Counted from the first letter of the stretch, positions 42,035-51,997 are shown. The stretch is DNA of 64,000 nt from Pseudoalteromonas piscicida (GCF_002744175.1 NZ_NKHF01000062.1:124001-188000), one strand, 5' to 3'. Program-made: numbers and translations. The notes: generated from the letters alone by a model not told the origin.

Positions 42035-43342
42035 CTAAAGTAATACGCTAAAACAAGTGCCTGTTTCGGTGTCTGAGATCACGTTTATTCTTCCCTTATG
42101 ACGATGGACGATCTGTTGACTAAGCGCAAGTCCAATTCCTGAGCCGCAGGGTTTTGTGGTAAAAAACGGCACGAAAATTTTATCAACAGCACTGGGCTCT
42201 ATTCCTTCACCATTGTCTGTGACTTTAATCTCACACTTGCCATAGCGATTAATGCCCGCAGTTACCTGAACACGTTTATCTTGTTTGTCGGCTGTTGTAT
42301 TGAGTGCATCTCTGGCGTTGCTAAGGAGGTTCAGTAGTACCTGCTCTATCATCTTCTTATCGACATTGATGCGCAGTGTCGAAGGGGAAACCTCAAAGGA
42401 TAAGAAGATTTTTGCTTCATTAAAGTCGTTTTGAACAAGTGGGGCAATATCATCAAATAGCGTTTGTACCGTAATAGGCTTTAGATCGAGTTCTGGTATA
42501 TGGGTGAGCTTTCTATAGTTATCGATGAAGCCGAGTAACGATTGGCTGCGTATGCCAATCGCTTGTAAGCTTTGAAGATAGTCCTCAACGAGATCTTTGT
42601 CTGTTACAGCTGCTGCTAAATGATTGTTCGTCATGTTCACTAGCGTATTAGAAAGTGAATAGATTGGCGCAACTGAGTTGCCAATCTCATGAATTAGTAC
42701 TCGGATAAGCTTTTGCCAAGATTCAATTTGGGTACTTTCAAGCTGTTCCGAGATAGCGGTAAATAGCCAAAACTCATATTGGTTATTGTGATTAGAAAAT
42801 GTGAAATACTTAAATAGCAGATCGTTGGCAATGTGACTGCCCACTTTAGCTTGTTCAAGCTCTGGGTGTGCTGTTAACAGTGAGTTTCCTGTTTCTGCAT
42901 TGCGAATGTCCAGTAGCTGCTTCGCACTGTTATTACAGAGCAAAATAGTGTGGTTATTTTTGATAAGGACGAGGCCTGCCTCAATATGTTGCAGCATGGT
43001 TTCGTAGGTGGTGATCTGCTCATTTTGCTTGGCTTTATCTTCCTGTGCTTTTTGCATCAACTCGTTGCAAGCGGTGAGTGCCTGCTTGCTAATAGGATGC
43101 TTATTATTAATCCGAAAACTACCATCTTGGTACTTGAGCGCTGTAAATACCTCTTCGAACTGTTGTTTTTGGTTTTTTAATGTGGAAATTGATAAAACAG
43201 TGAACCCTGCGGCAATACCAACGGCGATGGCACTAAAAAGGTAGGCGTAGCTATGAAGAAAGCCCAACACCCCAAGTGTTGCGAATAAAATGGCACCAAG
43301 CTGAAAAACAATCATTCGAGCAAGCGGATTACTCCACATCAT
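42035..43342 (-). CDS. Sensor histidine kinase of the NtrC-type two-component system
   Basis: A 435-residue membrane kinase with two N-terminal helices (~11-51), a coiled linker and PAS-like region, then an H-box HEIGNSVAPIYSLSNTL (non-standard G-N-S in place of K-N-P) and an HATPase end (NLLSNARDAL, DNGEGIEPSAV, GIGLALSQQIVHRH). It overlaps the regulator gene by 14 bases with GGAGAAGT ahead of the ATG, so the two are translationally coupled. It probably controls the divergent ABC efflux operon at 44.9 kb. Confidence 0.9.
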   Translation of the reverse strand: MMWSNPLARMIVFQLGAILFATLGVLGFLHSYAYLFSAIAVGIAAGFTVLSISTLKNQKQQFEEVFTALKYQDGSFRINNKHPISKQALTACNELMQKAQEDKAKQNEQITTYETMLQHIEAGLVLIKNNHTILLCNNSAKQLLDIRNAETGNSLLTAHPELEQAKVGSHIANDLLFKYFTFSNHNNQYEFWLFTAISEQLESTQIESWQKLIRVLIHEIGNSVAPIYSLSNTLVNMTNNHLAAAVTDKDLVEDYLQSLQAIGIRSQSLLGFIDNYRKLTHIPELDLKPITVQTLFDDIAPLVQNDFNEAKIFLSFEVSPSTLRINVDKKMIEQVLLNLLSNARDALNTTADKQDKRVQVTAGINRYGKCEIKVTDNGEGIEPSAVDKIFVPFFTTKPCGSGIGLALSQQIVHRHKGRINVISDTETGTCFSVLL

Positions 43343-44702
43343 ACTTCTCCATTTTACGATAAAGTGATGCGCGTGTTATGCCAAGTGCTTTGGCAGCGTG
43401 ACTGATATTTCCCTTGAAGTCTTTGATCGCGCGTTCGATGGTTTGTCGCTCAATTTCTGCCAGATTGTAGCACTCTGGTGTCGTGCTATTAGATGCATGC
43501 GTTTTTGATACAGTAAGCTGAAATTCTAGGTGTGCCGAGTCTGATAAAATAACGGCACGCTCAACTAAGTGCTGCAATTCACGGATGTTACCCGGCCATT
43601 GGTACTGCACTAGCTCTGTCATCATTTTATCGGTGACTGTCCTGCGCGTTAATTTGTACTTTTTACTATATAAGTCAGCGTAAAACTCGATAAGAAGCGG
43701 AATGTCTTGAGGCCTATCTCTTAGTGCTGGGAGCGTCAGCTCAACCGTATTAATGCGGTATAATAAATCTTGGCGAAAGCTACCTTCACGCACCATGTCG
43801 TATAGGTTCATATTGGTTGCCGTGATCAATCTCAGATCGACTTCAATTTGCTTGCTGCCACCGACTGGCGTCACGACTCTATTTTGGATGGCGGTAAGTA
43901 GTTTACCCTGTAATTCTAAAGGAATATTCGCGATTTCATCCAAAAATAACGTGCCTGAGTCTGCTAATTCAAAACGCCCTGGCTTGCTGCTTTTTGCATC
44001 GGTAAAGGCGCCTTTCACATGACCAAATAGCTCACTTTCAAACAACGAGCTGGCAATTGTCCCCATGTCAACAGACATAAAGTTATGCTCTTTTCGCAAT
44101 GATTGTTTATGTAGCTCTCTGGCGACGACTTCTTTGCCGGTGCCACTTTCACCTAAGATCAGCACATTGGCATCGGTTTTTGCTGCTTTCTCTATGGTTT
44201 GAAAAACTTGCTCCATGGCTGGGCTTGACGCTATTAAGTGCTCAAATGGCTTATTTTGTGCGGCCATTGAAAGTTGTGCGATTTGTGTCAGTTTTTTGGA
44301 CTTATGGCGTTGCTCGCTCAGCTCAATACAGTTTGCGACTGTTGCCAGTAATTTCTCATTTTGCCAAGGCTTAAGCACGAAATCATTAGCACCAAGTTTT
44401 ATTGCGTCCACCGCCATTGTTAGGTCACCGTAGGCGGTAAAAAGTACTACCACAGCATCCTCATCTATTGCTTTTATCTGTTTCAGCCAATAAAAGCCTT
44501 CAGCACCAGAGGTAGACTCCCGAGTAAAGTTCATATCCAGCAATACCAGCGAAAAATTCTGTTCAGACATTGCTTGTTTAATGTCGTGCGGATTATCTAA
44601 TGTCACCACTTTTTTATAATATTGTTTGAGCAGCATTCTTGTGGCAACAAGTATTTCGGTATTGTCGTCTACGACTAAAATTGCTTTATCGCGGATCGCC
44701 AT
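43329..44702 (-). CDS. Sigma-54-dependent response regulator (NtrC family)
   Basis: A 457-residue NtrC-type activator: receiver with D12/D13 and phospho-acceptor D56 (VLLDMNFT), AAA+ domain with Walker A GESGTGKE and the sigma-54 contact loop GAFTDA (variant of GAFTGA), Walker B SGTLFLDEIANIP, and a Fis-type HTH at the end (GNISHAAKALGITRASLYRK). It works with sigma-54 RNA polymerase. A 16-bp palindrome and a -24/-12 promoter lie in the intergenic space toward the efflux operon. Confidence 0.94.
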   Translation of the reverse strand: MAIRDKAILVVDDNTEILVATRMLLKQYYKKVVTLDNPHDIKQAMSEQNFSLVLLDMNFTRESTSGAEGFYWLKQIKAIDEDAVVVLFTAYGDLTMAVDAIKLGANDFVLKPWQNEKLLATVANCIELSEQRHKSKKLTQIAQLSMAAQNKPFEHLIASSPAMEQVFQTIEKAAKTDANVLILGESGTGKEVVARELHKQSLRKEHNFMSVDMGTIASSLFESELFGHVKGAFTDAKSSKPGRFELADSGTLFLDEIANIPLELQGKLLTAIQNRVVTPVGGSKQIEVDLRLITATNMNLYDMVREGSFRQDLLYRINTVELTLPALRDRPQDIPLLIEFYADLYSKKYKLTRRTVTDKMMTELVQYQWPGNIRELQHLVERAVILSDSAHLEFQLTVSKTHASNSTTPECYNLAEIERQTIERAIKDFKGNISHAAKALGITRASLYRKMEKYDVE

Positions 44703-44725
44703 GGGATCTCCTTACCTTGCAAAAC

Positions 44726-44741
44726 TGTACGATATCGTACA
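44726..44741. promoter_or_regulatory. 16-bp perfect palindrome, probable activator site
   Basis: TGTACGATATCGTACA, between the divergent response-regulator and efflux operons, about 85 bases upstream of the predicted -24 element, at a distance typical of NtrC-type upstream activating sequences. Palindromicity is seen; binding by the adjacent regulator is inferred. Confidence 0.7.
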
Positions 44742-44826
44742 CTAGGTGTTTAATTTTTTTACACTCTTTTGTTCCCTTATTTTATTGTATAAACTTATCT
44801 TTATGATTTTTATATATTTTTCAGTT

Positions 44827-44841
44827 TGGCATGTAACTTGA
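44827..44841 (+). promoter_or_regulatory. Sigma-54 (-24/-12) promoter of efflux operon
   Basis: TGGCAT-GTAAC-TTGA matches TGGCAC-N5-TTGC at the -24 block with one mismatch and at the -12 block with A for C; the spacing is exact. Predicted transcription start about 44853, 25 bases ahead of the ATG. Confidence 0.72.
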
Positions 44842-44877
44842 GTTATTTAGCTCACCTAAACTCGAGTGAGTGACAAA

Positions 44878-46125
44878 ATGGATAGAAAAATAACTCCTAA
44901 CAAAAAGTTCCAGCTTTGGTGGTTGGCTTTACCTGCGATAGTGGTCGCATACTTTGCATTCGGAAGCAGCGCAACAAGTAGTGGCGGCCGTTTTAATGTT
45001 GACATAGACAGGGTCAAGATTAGTACCGTAACAGAAGGTGAGTTTCATGATCTTATTCCCCTAAGAGGAAATATCACACCGAGTAAATCCGTGTACTTAG
45101 ATGCCATTGAAGGCGGACGAGTAGAAGCGCGTTTTGTGGAAGAGGGAGCCATGGTGAAAAAGGGTGACAAACTGCTCGCACTAAGTAACACAAGCTTGCA
45201 GCTTGATGTGATTTCTCGTGAGGCACAGATCTCAGAGCAGCTGAATAATTTGCATAATACGCGCTTAGCCATTGACCAAAACCGCTTAAATTTAAAGCGC
45301 AATCTATTGGAGTTGGACTTTCAGGTAAGTCAAAGTGAGCGAAAACTAGCGCAGTTTAAGCGGCTCGGTAGTGGCAACCTAGTCTCAAAAGACGAATTAC
45401 AAGCAGCCGAAGACGAAACTGAGTATTTGAAAAACCGTCGTAAGCTTATTATTGAGCAACAACAGCAAGATGAAAAGATCCGTACAGCACAGATTGCGCA
45501 ACTAGAAGACAGTGTTGAGCAGTTGAACAAAAATTTAGCGTTTGCACGCAAGAACCTAGAAAACCTGATAATCAAAGCGCCGATGGATGGCCAGTTGACT
45601 GCGCTAAACGCAGAGTTAGGCGCATCAAAAGCAAGAGGATCGCGTTTAGGTCAGGTTGATATAGTCTCTCAGTATAAAGTATCGGCACAAATCGATGAGT
45701 TTTACCTTGGTCGTGTATATGCAGGACAAACGGCAAGGTTAACGCTACAAGGTCAACAATATGAGCTAACACTAGCAAAGGTCTATGCCGAGGTGTCAAA
45801 TGGTCGGTTCGAGGTAGATTTAAACTTTAATGGTGCGTTACCAAGCAGTGTCCGTCGAGGGCAAAGTTTGCAGCTTGATTTATTACTGGCGGACGCCAAA
45901 CCGGCAACGCTGCTACCAAGCGGTGGGTTTTATCAAGATACCGGAGGTAAGTGGGTGTTTGTATTGGAGCAAGGGAGCCAAGTCGCGGTGAAAAAGCCGG
46001 TGACGTTTGGTGAGCGGAATAACAAATTTATTGAAGTACTGGATGGGCTGTCAGTTGGTGATCGAGTGATCACTTCAAGTTATAGCAGTTTTAAGGATAT
46101 GCAGTCAGTAAGTTTGACTCGCTAA
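44878..46125 (+). CDS. HlyD/RND-type periplasmic adaptor of MacA-like efflux pump
   Basis: A 415-residue membrane-fusion protein: one N-terminal helix (~8-27), a beta-barrel/lipoyl part with VEARFVEEGAMVKKGDKLLA, a long alpha-hairpin coiled coil (~90-225), then lipoyl and barrel pieces (IIKAPMDGQLTALN, ...). ATG 44878 chosen because GAGTGAG lies upstream; GTG 44866 would add four residues. It links the inner-membrane ABC exporter to an outer-membrane channel, which is not encoded nearby. First gene of the efflux operon. Confidence 0.9.
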   Translation: MDRKITPNKKFQLWWLALPAIVVAYFAFGSSATSSGGRFNVDIDRVKISTVTEGEFHDLIPLRGNITPSKSVYLDAIEGGRVEARFVEEGAMVKKGDKLLALSNTSLQLDVISREAQISEQLNNLHNTRLAIDQNRLNLKRNLLELDFQVSQSERKLAQFKRLGSGNLVSKDELQAAEDETEYLKNRRKLIIEQQQQDEKIRTAQIAQLEDSVEQLNKNLAFARKNLENLIIKAPMDGQLTALNAELGASKARGSRLGQVDIVSQYKVSAQIDEFYLGRVYAGQTARLTLQGQQYELTLAKVYAEVSNGRFEVDLNFNGALPSSVRRGQSLQLDLLLADAKPATLLPSGGFYQDTGGKWVFVLEQGSQVAVKKPVTFGERNNKFIEVLDGLSVGDRVITSSYSSFKDMQSVSLTR

Positions 46126-46171
46126 TTATTATCCAATCCTCAAGTGAACAAAATTCAAAAGGCACAAGAAT

Positions 46172-46861
46172 ATGATACAGCTAACAAAAATAAATAAGGT
46201 TTTTCGTACTGACTTGGTTGAAACTTACGCCCTAGAGGAAGTCTCGCTGATTGTTGAGCGTGGTGAGTTTGTCGCCATCATGGGACAGTCGGGTTCAGGT
46301 AAGTCTACCTTGCTTAATATTATCGGCATGCTAGATCAGCTTGATGGTGGTGAGTATGTTTTTGATGGTAATGACATCAGTCAGTTAAGTGAAGGCCAAC
46401 TGGCGGATATTCGTAAAGACAATATAGGTTTTATTTTCCAAAGCTTTAACTTGATTGATGAACTGACGGTATACGAAAACGTTGAGTTACCTTTGGTATA
46501 CCAAGGTATTGCAAAAAAGGAACGCGAGCAGCGTGTGACTGCCGTATTGGAAAAGGTCAATATTGCTCATCGCAAAGATCATTATCCGCAACAGCTATCA
46601 GGTGGTCAGCAGCAGCGGGTTGCAGTTGGAAGAGCCATTGTTGCAAAACCAAAAATGATTTTAGCGGATGAACCAACTGGTAACCTAGATTCAAAAAATG
46701 GTGAAGAAGTCATGGGGCTGCTTGCACAGCTGAACCAAGAAGGCGTAACTATTGTGATGGTGACGCACTCGGAGCACCACGCAAATTATGCTCACCGGAC
46801 CATTCATGTTTTGGATGGACATATTGTTTCTAATCAGATGCAGGAAGTGCGTTATGCTTAA
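46172..46861 (+). CDS. ABC transporter ATP-binding protein, MacB/LolD type
   Basis: A 229-residue ATPase: Walker A GQSGSGKST, signature LSGGQQQRVAVGRA, Walker B MILADEPTGNLDSKNG, H-loop VTHSEHH. The order and spacing are those of MacB/FtsE-type exporters. Its last 8 bases overlap the permease start (46854), a translational coupling. Part of the sigma-54-linked operon. Confidence 0.92.
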   Translation: MIQLTKINKVFRTDLVETYALEEVSLIVERGEFVAIMGQSGSGKSTLLNIIGMLDQLDGGEYVFDGNDISQLSEGQLADIRKDNIGFIFQSFNLIDELTVYENVELPLVYQGIAKKEREQRVTAVLEKVNIAHRKDHYPQQLSGGQQQRVAVGRAIVAKPKMILADEPTGNLDSKNGEEVMGLLAQLNQEGVTIVMVTHSEHHANYAHRTIHVLDGHIVSNQMQEVRYA

Positions 46862-49280
46862 AAATTATCTATTGATTGCGTATCGCAGCTTGCTGCAACA
46901 AAAGCTTTATTCGACTATTAATATTTTGGGCCTGGCGATTGGCTTGGCCATTTGTATCAGCATGGCCATTTTTGTTGAATCAGAGCTTGGCTACGATCAG
47001 TTTATTAAGGACCATGAGCAAGTTTATCGCTCATCGGTAAAGTGGATGCCACCCAGTGCCCCTGAAATTTATTACGCACAAGGGCAGGTGTTTAATGCAG
47101 AAAACTACAAAACACATTTTGAAGAAGTAGTAGATGCCACTCGATTTAGACAAGTGAGTGTTGCGCTTGGTGAAGGCAATGAGAGTTTTCTTCACGAGGG
47201 AGTGTTGCTTGCTGATGCAAACTTTATCGATTTCTTTTCTTTAGAAGTACTGCACGGTAATAGCCAAACCGCGCTCAATACACCTAATTCCGTGGTATTA
47301 ACAGAAGCTGCTGCACAACTATACTTTGGCCGCACCTCCGTTGTTGGCGAATCTTTACTTGGTGATGGCAAACTACCGTTAAAGGTCACGGCGGTGATCA
47401 AAGATTTACCACAGCGCACCCACTTAAATGTATTTGCACTGATTAGTATGGAAACGGCAACAACTTATTACGGTGATACCCGTTGGCAGCGTGATCCAAG
47501 CTTTAATTATTTCACGTACGTAAGGCTTGCTGATGGAGTAACAGGGCAGGATGTTGAAGCGAAAATTCCAAGCTATTTAGAAAACCGCTACGGGCAGGGA
47601 GCAAGTGACACTCTTGGCTTTATATTGATGCCTGTCACCGATATTTATCTTCACTCTCACATGTATGGTGAGATGAAAGAAAACGGTGATATTAATACGG
47701 TGTACTCGTTTAGTGTGATATCGGCACTTATTCTCTTTATTGCTTGTGTTAACTTTATGAACTTGTCGACAGCGACGGCCACAAAAAGAGCAAAAGAGGT
47801 CGGGGTGCGTAAAACGCTGGGTGCCAAACAACAGCATTTAGTTGTTCAGTTTGTGGTTGAAGCGATGATGCTAAGCTACATTGCCTTGATCATTGCTGTG
47901 GCACTGGTTGAGGCTTGTTTACCTATGTTCGCCAGTTTTATAGGTAAACCGCTTAGTTTTGCTTTTTATTCAGAGCCTGTCATCTTGGTCACTCTACTGC
48001 TACTTGGCGTAGTCGTTGGGTTAGTTTCAGGTGCATATCCCGCTTTTTATCTGAGCCGTTTTAAGCCTGCTAAAGTGCTTAAAGGGGAGATCACACAGGG
48101 CAAATCTGGTGCGTTATTACGCAAAGGGCTGGTGGTATTCCAATTCAGCGTTGCTGTGGTGCTTATCATTGCCACCGCGGTATCGAACCAACAATTAAAA
48201 TACGCTCGAGCCATAGAGTTGGGGTACGACAAAGATAATACTTTTGTGCTGAGCCGCCTATACACGGACATCGCAAGCCAACAGCGCAGCGCACTCAAAA
48301 CGGAGCTGCTTTCACACCCAAATATTGACAGCGTAACGGCAAGTTCTGCCGTACCAACAGAGAGCATAGTCGATGCTTTCGGTATGATTAACCCCAAAAC
48401 GCAATTGTCGCAAACCATGCCCACCTTGGCGGTCGATGAAGATTACTTTAGTAGCTACAACATCCAGTTACTCAGTGGCCGTGGGTTTAGTCGTGACTTT
48501 CCGGCTGATAAGTTTGTTATGCCAAGTGAGGCAATTCCACACCCTCGCTTTTCGGTTGTGATTAACGATAAGGCGGCACAAAGCCTAGGATTTAGTGCTG
48601 ATGAGGCCATAGGTAAAACGTTCGAAGTGAGGTTAACTCGGCACTCAAGTGCTACAGCGACCATTATTGGCGTAACGCAGAACTATTATTTCTCATCGCT
48701 TAGAACCGAAATAAGTCCGACCTATCACCTACTTAGAGAAAGTGAGGGCAATGCAATGGCGATCAAATTCCATGGCGACACGGCCCTTGTTCGCGACTTT
48801 ATCGAGGCTACTTGGCGTAAGTTGGTGCCAGAGCAACAAATGGAGCTGACATATCTTCAAACTAAGTTTGAACAGATGTATCAACAAGAAGACAAAGCAA
48901 TCATCGTGTTTAACTTGTTTTCTGTCCTTGCCATTTTCATTGCGTGCTTAGGATTGTTTGGTCTTGCCTCTTTTACGACTAAGCGTCGCACTAAAGAGAT
49001 TGGCGTGCGTAAAGTGCTAGGAGCTTCGGTAATGGATATTGTCATCCTGATCAACAAGGAGTTCTCAAAGCAAGTGCTGATAGCAAACCTTATTGCTTGG
49101 CCATTGGCGTATCTAGTGATGAGAGAATGGTTGAATAATTTTGTTTATCGTATTGAGTTATCTGTTGAACCATTCTTGATTGCCGCGAGCTTGGCTTTTG
49201 CAATTGCTTGGCTCACGGTTGGACTGCTTACCATGGTTGCCGCACAAGCGCGCCCTATTAAGTCATTAAGGTACGAGTAA
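46854..49280 (+). CDS. ABC transporter permease with two MacB_PCD/FtsX units
   Basis: An 808-residue permease built of two consecutive MacB_PCD-FtsX units. Each has one helix (LLIAYRSLLQQKLYSTINIL..., later VVFQFSVAVVLIIATAVS), a periplasmic domain and three C-terminal helices ending in the conserved GVRKTLGA / GVRKVLGAS motif. Start at ATG 46854, inside the ATPase gene end; the frame from 46788 is an upstream extension. It couples mechanically to export an unknown lipid, peptide or drug. Convergent with the lipoamide-dehydrogenase-like gene. Confidence 0.9.
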   Translation: MLKNYLLIAYRSLLQQKLYSTINILGLAIGLAICISMAIFVESELGYDQFIKDHEQVYRSSVKWMPPSAPEIYYAQGQVFNAENYKTHFEEVVDATRFRQVSVALGEGNESFLHEGVLLADANFIDFFSLEVLHGNSQTALNTPNSVVLTEAAAQLYFGRTSVVGESLLGDGKLPLKVTAVIKDLPQRTHLNVFALISMETATTYYGDTRWQRDPSFNYFTYVRLADGVTGQDVEAKIPSYLENRYGQGASDTLGFILMPVTDIYLHSHMYGEMKENGDINTVYSFSVISALILFIACVNFMNLSTATATKRAKEVGVRKTLGAKQQHLVVQFVVEAMMLSYIALIIAVALVEACLPMFASFIGKPLSFAFYSEPVILVTLLLLGVVVGLVSGAYPAFYLSRFKPAKVLKGEITQGKSGALLRKGLVVFQFSVAVVLIIATAVSNQQLKYARAIELGYDKDNTFVLSRLYTDIASQQRSALKTELLSHPNIDSVTASSAVPTESIVDAFGMINPKTQLSQTMPTLAVDEDYFSSYNIQLLSGRGFSRDFPADKFVMPSEAIPHPRFSVVINDKAAQSLGFSADEAIGKTFEVRLTRHSSATATIIGVTQNYYFSSLRTEISPTYHLLRESEGNAMAIKFHGDTALVRDFIEATWRKLVPEQQMELTYLQTKFEQMYQQEDKAIIVFNLFSVLAIFIACLGLFGLASFTTKRRTKEIGVRKVLGASVMDIVILINKEFSKQVLIANLIAWPLAYLVMREWLNNFVYRIELSVEPFLIAASLAFAIAWLTVGLLTMVAAQARPIKSLRYE

Positions 49281-49291
49281 TGGTAATGGAG

Positions 49292-49312
49292 CAGGCCTCA
49301 CTATGAGGCCTG
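49292..49312. terminator. Hairpin between convergent genes
   Basis: CAGGCCTCA-CTA-TGAGGCCTG, a perfect nine-pair stem, between the efflux permease and the dehydrogenase gene. T-tracts are absent on both sides. Confidence 0.55.
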
Positions 49313-49319
49313 AGCTGAG

Positions 49320-50780
49320 TTAAGCGCCTGGACCACATTCCAAACAGTGTTTAATGATGTCTGGGCCAAACTTCAAATTTGCGTTCAGGTTTCTGAGCGC
49401 TGTTCTTAAACCTTCTTCTATTACAGGGTGATAAAACGGCATTTCAAGCATTTGGGGCACGGTCATCTTGTTTTGCAGCGCCCAAGCGAGTAAATGGGCG
49501 ATGTGTTCAGCAGCTGGCCCAACAAATTCAGCCCCTAAGAATAATCCACTGCCTTGCTCAGCATACACTCTCATATACCCTTTGTTCTTTAACATTACTC
49601 GGCTTCGGCCTTGGTTTTCAAAGCTTACCTCGCCGATGGCAAAGCAGCCACAATTGCCATATTGCTGCTCTAGCGCTTTATAGTTTGCACCTACCAAAGC
49701 TATTTGTGGGTCGCTAAATACCGCTGCAAGTGTTGCGCGGCGTAGTCCTACTCTCACGTCGGGAAAACGACCAGCGTTTTCGCCTGCAATTGTGCCTTGA
49801 TCTGCAGCTTCATGTAGTAGTGGGATCTGATCACTGGCGTCGCCGGCAATAAAAATGTGGCTGTTGCCTGACCCATCAATACACTGCATGGTATGTGGGT
49901 CGGCCAGCGGAGTGCCTCTGTCATCAAGTTCAAGTGTGGTATTTTCTAGCCCGAGATTATCTACATTAGGCACTCGGCCCGTAGCGGCCAATACATAGTC
50001 GAATTGCTCCGTTTGCGGGTTACCTTGCTTATCTACATAGGTAAGCTCGGCTTTATCTCCAACTTGCTTCATCTGTGACACTTTGGCATCTGTATCTAGA
50101 TAAAACCCTTCGCTGAATACCGTGGTCGCATAATCTTTTACGACTGGATCGGTTAGTGGTCCGAGACCGCCACCAACACCAAAAACTTTGACCTTTACAC
50201 CAAGGCGGTGCAGTGCTTGACCAAGTTCTAGGCCGATCACCCCTGGGCCAAATACCGCCACTGACTGTGGCAGTTCATCCCAGTCAAACACGTTATCGTT
50301 AATGACTAAACGGTCGCCAAAGTTATTAAAAGCATTGGGATAGTTAGGTCTTGAGCCTGTGGCGATAACAAAGCGTTTAGCGGTGATCTGGGTATGGTCA
50401 TCTACTTGCACTGTGTGATTGTCGATAAACTTAGCTTTGCCTTTTAGCTTGTCTTGCTCGGGCAATTCATCAACGGCTTCAACGACAAAGCCAACAAAAC
50501 GATCTCGCTCACGCTTCACTCTATCCATCACGGTTTTGCCGTCAACTTCAGCAGGTGATACATTCACACCGAATTGGGGAGCGAGTGTTGTTTGATGCGC
50601 GGCTTCTGCTGCGGCAATTAGTAGTTTACTGGGCATACAGCCAACACGAGCACAGGTTGTACCATAAACGCCTGACTCCACCATCAGCACATCTCTAGTA
50701 TATTTTTTGGCATTTCTATAGGCACTAAGACCAGCTGTTCCCGCACCAATCACGACTATGTCAGTGTTTATCTTTTTCAT
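49320..50780 (-). CDS. Dihydrolipoyl dehydrogenase-like FAD/NAD disulfide oxidoreductase
   Basis: A 486-residue two-dinucleotide-binding flavoprotein: FAD site VVIGAGTAGLSA, redox disulfide C43-ARVG-C48, NAD site VFGPGVIGLELGQAL, the second FAD motif HIFIAGDAS and C-terminal HPVIEEGLR (catalytic His-Glu). No pyruvate or 2-oxoglutarate dehydrogenase genes are adjacent, so it may serve another lipoyl or thiol system. It sits next to the peroxiredoxin-glutaredoxin gene on the same strand. Confidence 0.9.
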   Translation of the reverse strand: MKKINTDIVVIGAGTAGLSAYRNAKKYTRDVLMVESGVYGTTCARVGCMPSKLLIAAAEAAHQTTLAPQFGVNVSPAEVDGKTVMDRVKRERDRFVGFVVEAVDELPEQDKLKGKAKFIDNHTVQVDDHTQITAKRFVIATGSRPNYPNAFNNFGDRLVINDNVFDWDELPQSVAVFGPGVIGLELGQALHRLGVKVKVFGVGGGLGPLTDPVVKDYATTVFSEGFYLDTDAKVSQMKQVGDKAELTYVDKQGNPQTEQFDYVLAATGRVPNVDNLGLENTTLELDDRGTPLADPHTMQCIDGSGNSHIFIAGDASDQIPLLHEAADQGTIAGENAGRFPDVRVGLRRATLAAVFSDPQIALVGANYKALEQQYGNCGCFAIGEVSFENQGRSRVMLKNKGYMRVYAEQGSGLFLGAEFVGPAAEHIAHLLAWALQNKMTVPQMLEMPFYHPVIEEGLRTALRNLNANLKFGPDIIKHCLECGPGA

Positions 50781-50865
50781 TTTTTGCTCCGAAATCAGAA
50801 AGTGTAAACCCCCATGACAGCTAGTCAGTAGCTATTGTGTTTAGTTGTGTAGAGGGGGAACGTGT

Positions 50866-50891
50866 GACTTGGTGGGGGAGTTCACCAAGTC
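50866..50891. terminator. Hairpin downstream of peroxiredoxin-glutaredoxin gene
   Basis: GACTTGGTG / CACCAAGTC, a perfect nine-pair stem with an eight-base loop, 20 bases past the gene end. No long T-run. Confidence 0.5.
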
Positions 50892-50911
50892 ATTTTGTGA
50901 GAAATCAGTGG

Positions 50912-51640
50912 TTAAGCGAAGTACTCTGCTAAATCGTCTGAGCCGCCAATATGTTTACCACCGATGAATACCTGTGGAACAGTTTCACGGCCAGATAACG
51001 CTTTAAGACTAGTCAAAGAGGCTTGTTGTCCTAAAACCAGCTCCTCGTAAGCTAAGCCCTTTTGTTGTAATAGCGCTTTGGCTTTTTCACAGAATGGGCA
51101 ACCAATCTTACTGATAATGGTAACCGGCTCGGGCTTAATTTGACGAGGGTTAATGTACTCTAACATGGTATCTGCGTCAGAGACTTCAAATGGGTCGCCT
51201 GGTTTTTCTGGTTCGATAAACATTTTGTCAATCACCCCATCTTTTACAAGCATCGAATAACGCCAGCTACGTTTGCCGAAACCCAAATCGTTTTTATCTA
51301 CCAGCATGCCCATGCCATCAGTGAATTCACCATTACCATCTGGAAGTAGCGTGATGTTTTGCGCTTCTTGGTACTGTGCCCAAGCATTCATAACAAAAGT
51401 GTCGTTTACCGATAAACATACGATTTCATCAACGCCATTTTGCTTAAATACGCTGGCGAGCTCGTTATAGCGCGGGAGATGCGTAGAAGAACACGTTGGT
51501 GTAAAGGCACCAGGTAAAGAAAACACAACAACTGTTTTGCCTTTAAAAATTTCATCAGTGGTAATGTGTTTCCACTCTTCGTTTTCTCTAATTGGGAATG
51601 TAACCTGTGGTACACGTTGACCTTCAATATTCTTTAACAT
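50912..51640 (-). CDS. Hybrid peroxiredoxin 5-glutaredoxin
   Basis: A 242-residue fusion. The N-terminal Prx5-type domain has peroxidatic C50 in [14 protein letters not shown]; the C-terminal glutaredoxin (~175-242) has GCPFC and the GSH-binding TVPQVFIGG / GGSDDL. It reduces hydroperoxides with glutathione in the cytoplasm, as in Haemophilus/Vibrio hybrids. A good GGAAAG site precedes ATG. The next gene (dihydrolipoyl-dehydrogenase-like) also handles thiols. Confidence 0.93.
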   Translation of the reverse strand: MLKNIEGQRVPQVTFPIRENEEWKHITTDEIFKGKTVVVFSLPGAFTPTCSSTHLPRYNELASVFKQNGVDEIVCLSVNDTFVMNAWAQYQEAQNITLLPDGNGEFTDGMGMLVDKNDLGFGKRSWRYSMLVKDGVIDKMFIEPEKPGDPFEVSDADTMLEYINPRQIKPEPVTIISKIGCPFCEKAKALLQQKGLAYEELVLGQQASLTSLKALSGRETVPQVFIGGKHIGGSDDLAEYFA

Positions 51641-51997
51641 TTTGCTTTCCTTCTTAAGTTGATGTAGCCATTATGCCGAGATGTTTTTGATTTGTATAAT
51701 TGATAGTTGAGATTGAATCGTTCAATAAAATTGATTGTACTCCATTTCTATATTTATCATTGTTGCTTTACTTAACCTGATACCCTACTAATTGGCATAA
51801 GGATAGATGAACGAAAGATTATCTGGAGAAAATGCAGCGCTAAGTATCGTGGAATTACCTCAACAGCGGGGCGCTTTTTGGAGTATTACCTGTTTAACCA
51901 TTAGACCCACCATGCACGCAAGTAAAAGCTTTATTCATACAGGTAGGCATTGAGCGGGAGGATCTGACCCTTTAGCCCGATTCTCCCTGTTAATCTG
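51641..51997. other. Intergenic
   Basis: About 357 bases between the DUF4097 gene end and the peroxiredoxin-glutaredoxin start, both minus strand. It should hold the peroxiredoxin promoter near its low end. ATAG-like half-sites occur (GATAGTTGAGATT), but not in a convincing OxyR arrangement. No repeat or ORF recognised. Confidence 0.4.

Noticed and set aside
51690-51735. OxyR site upstream of the peroxiredoxin-glutaredoxin gene
   Set aside because: Only one ATAG-like half-site fits; the four-part spacing is not present.
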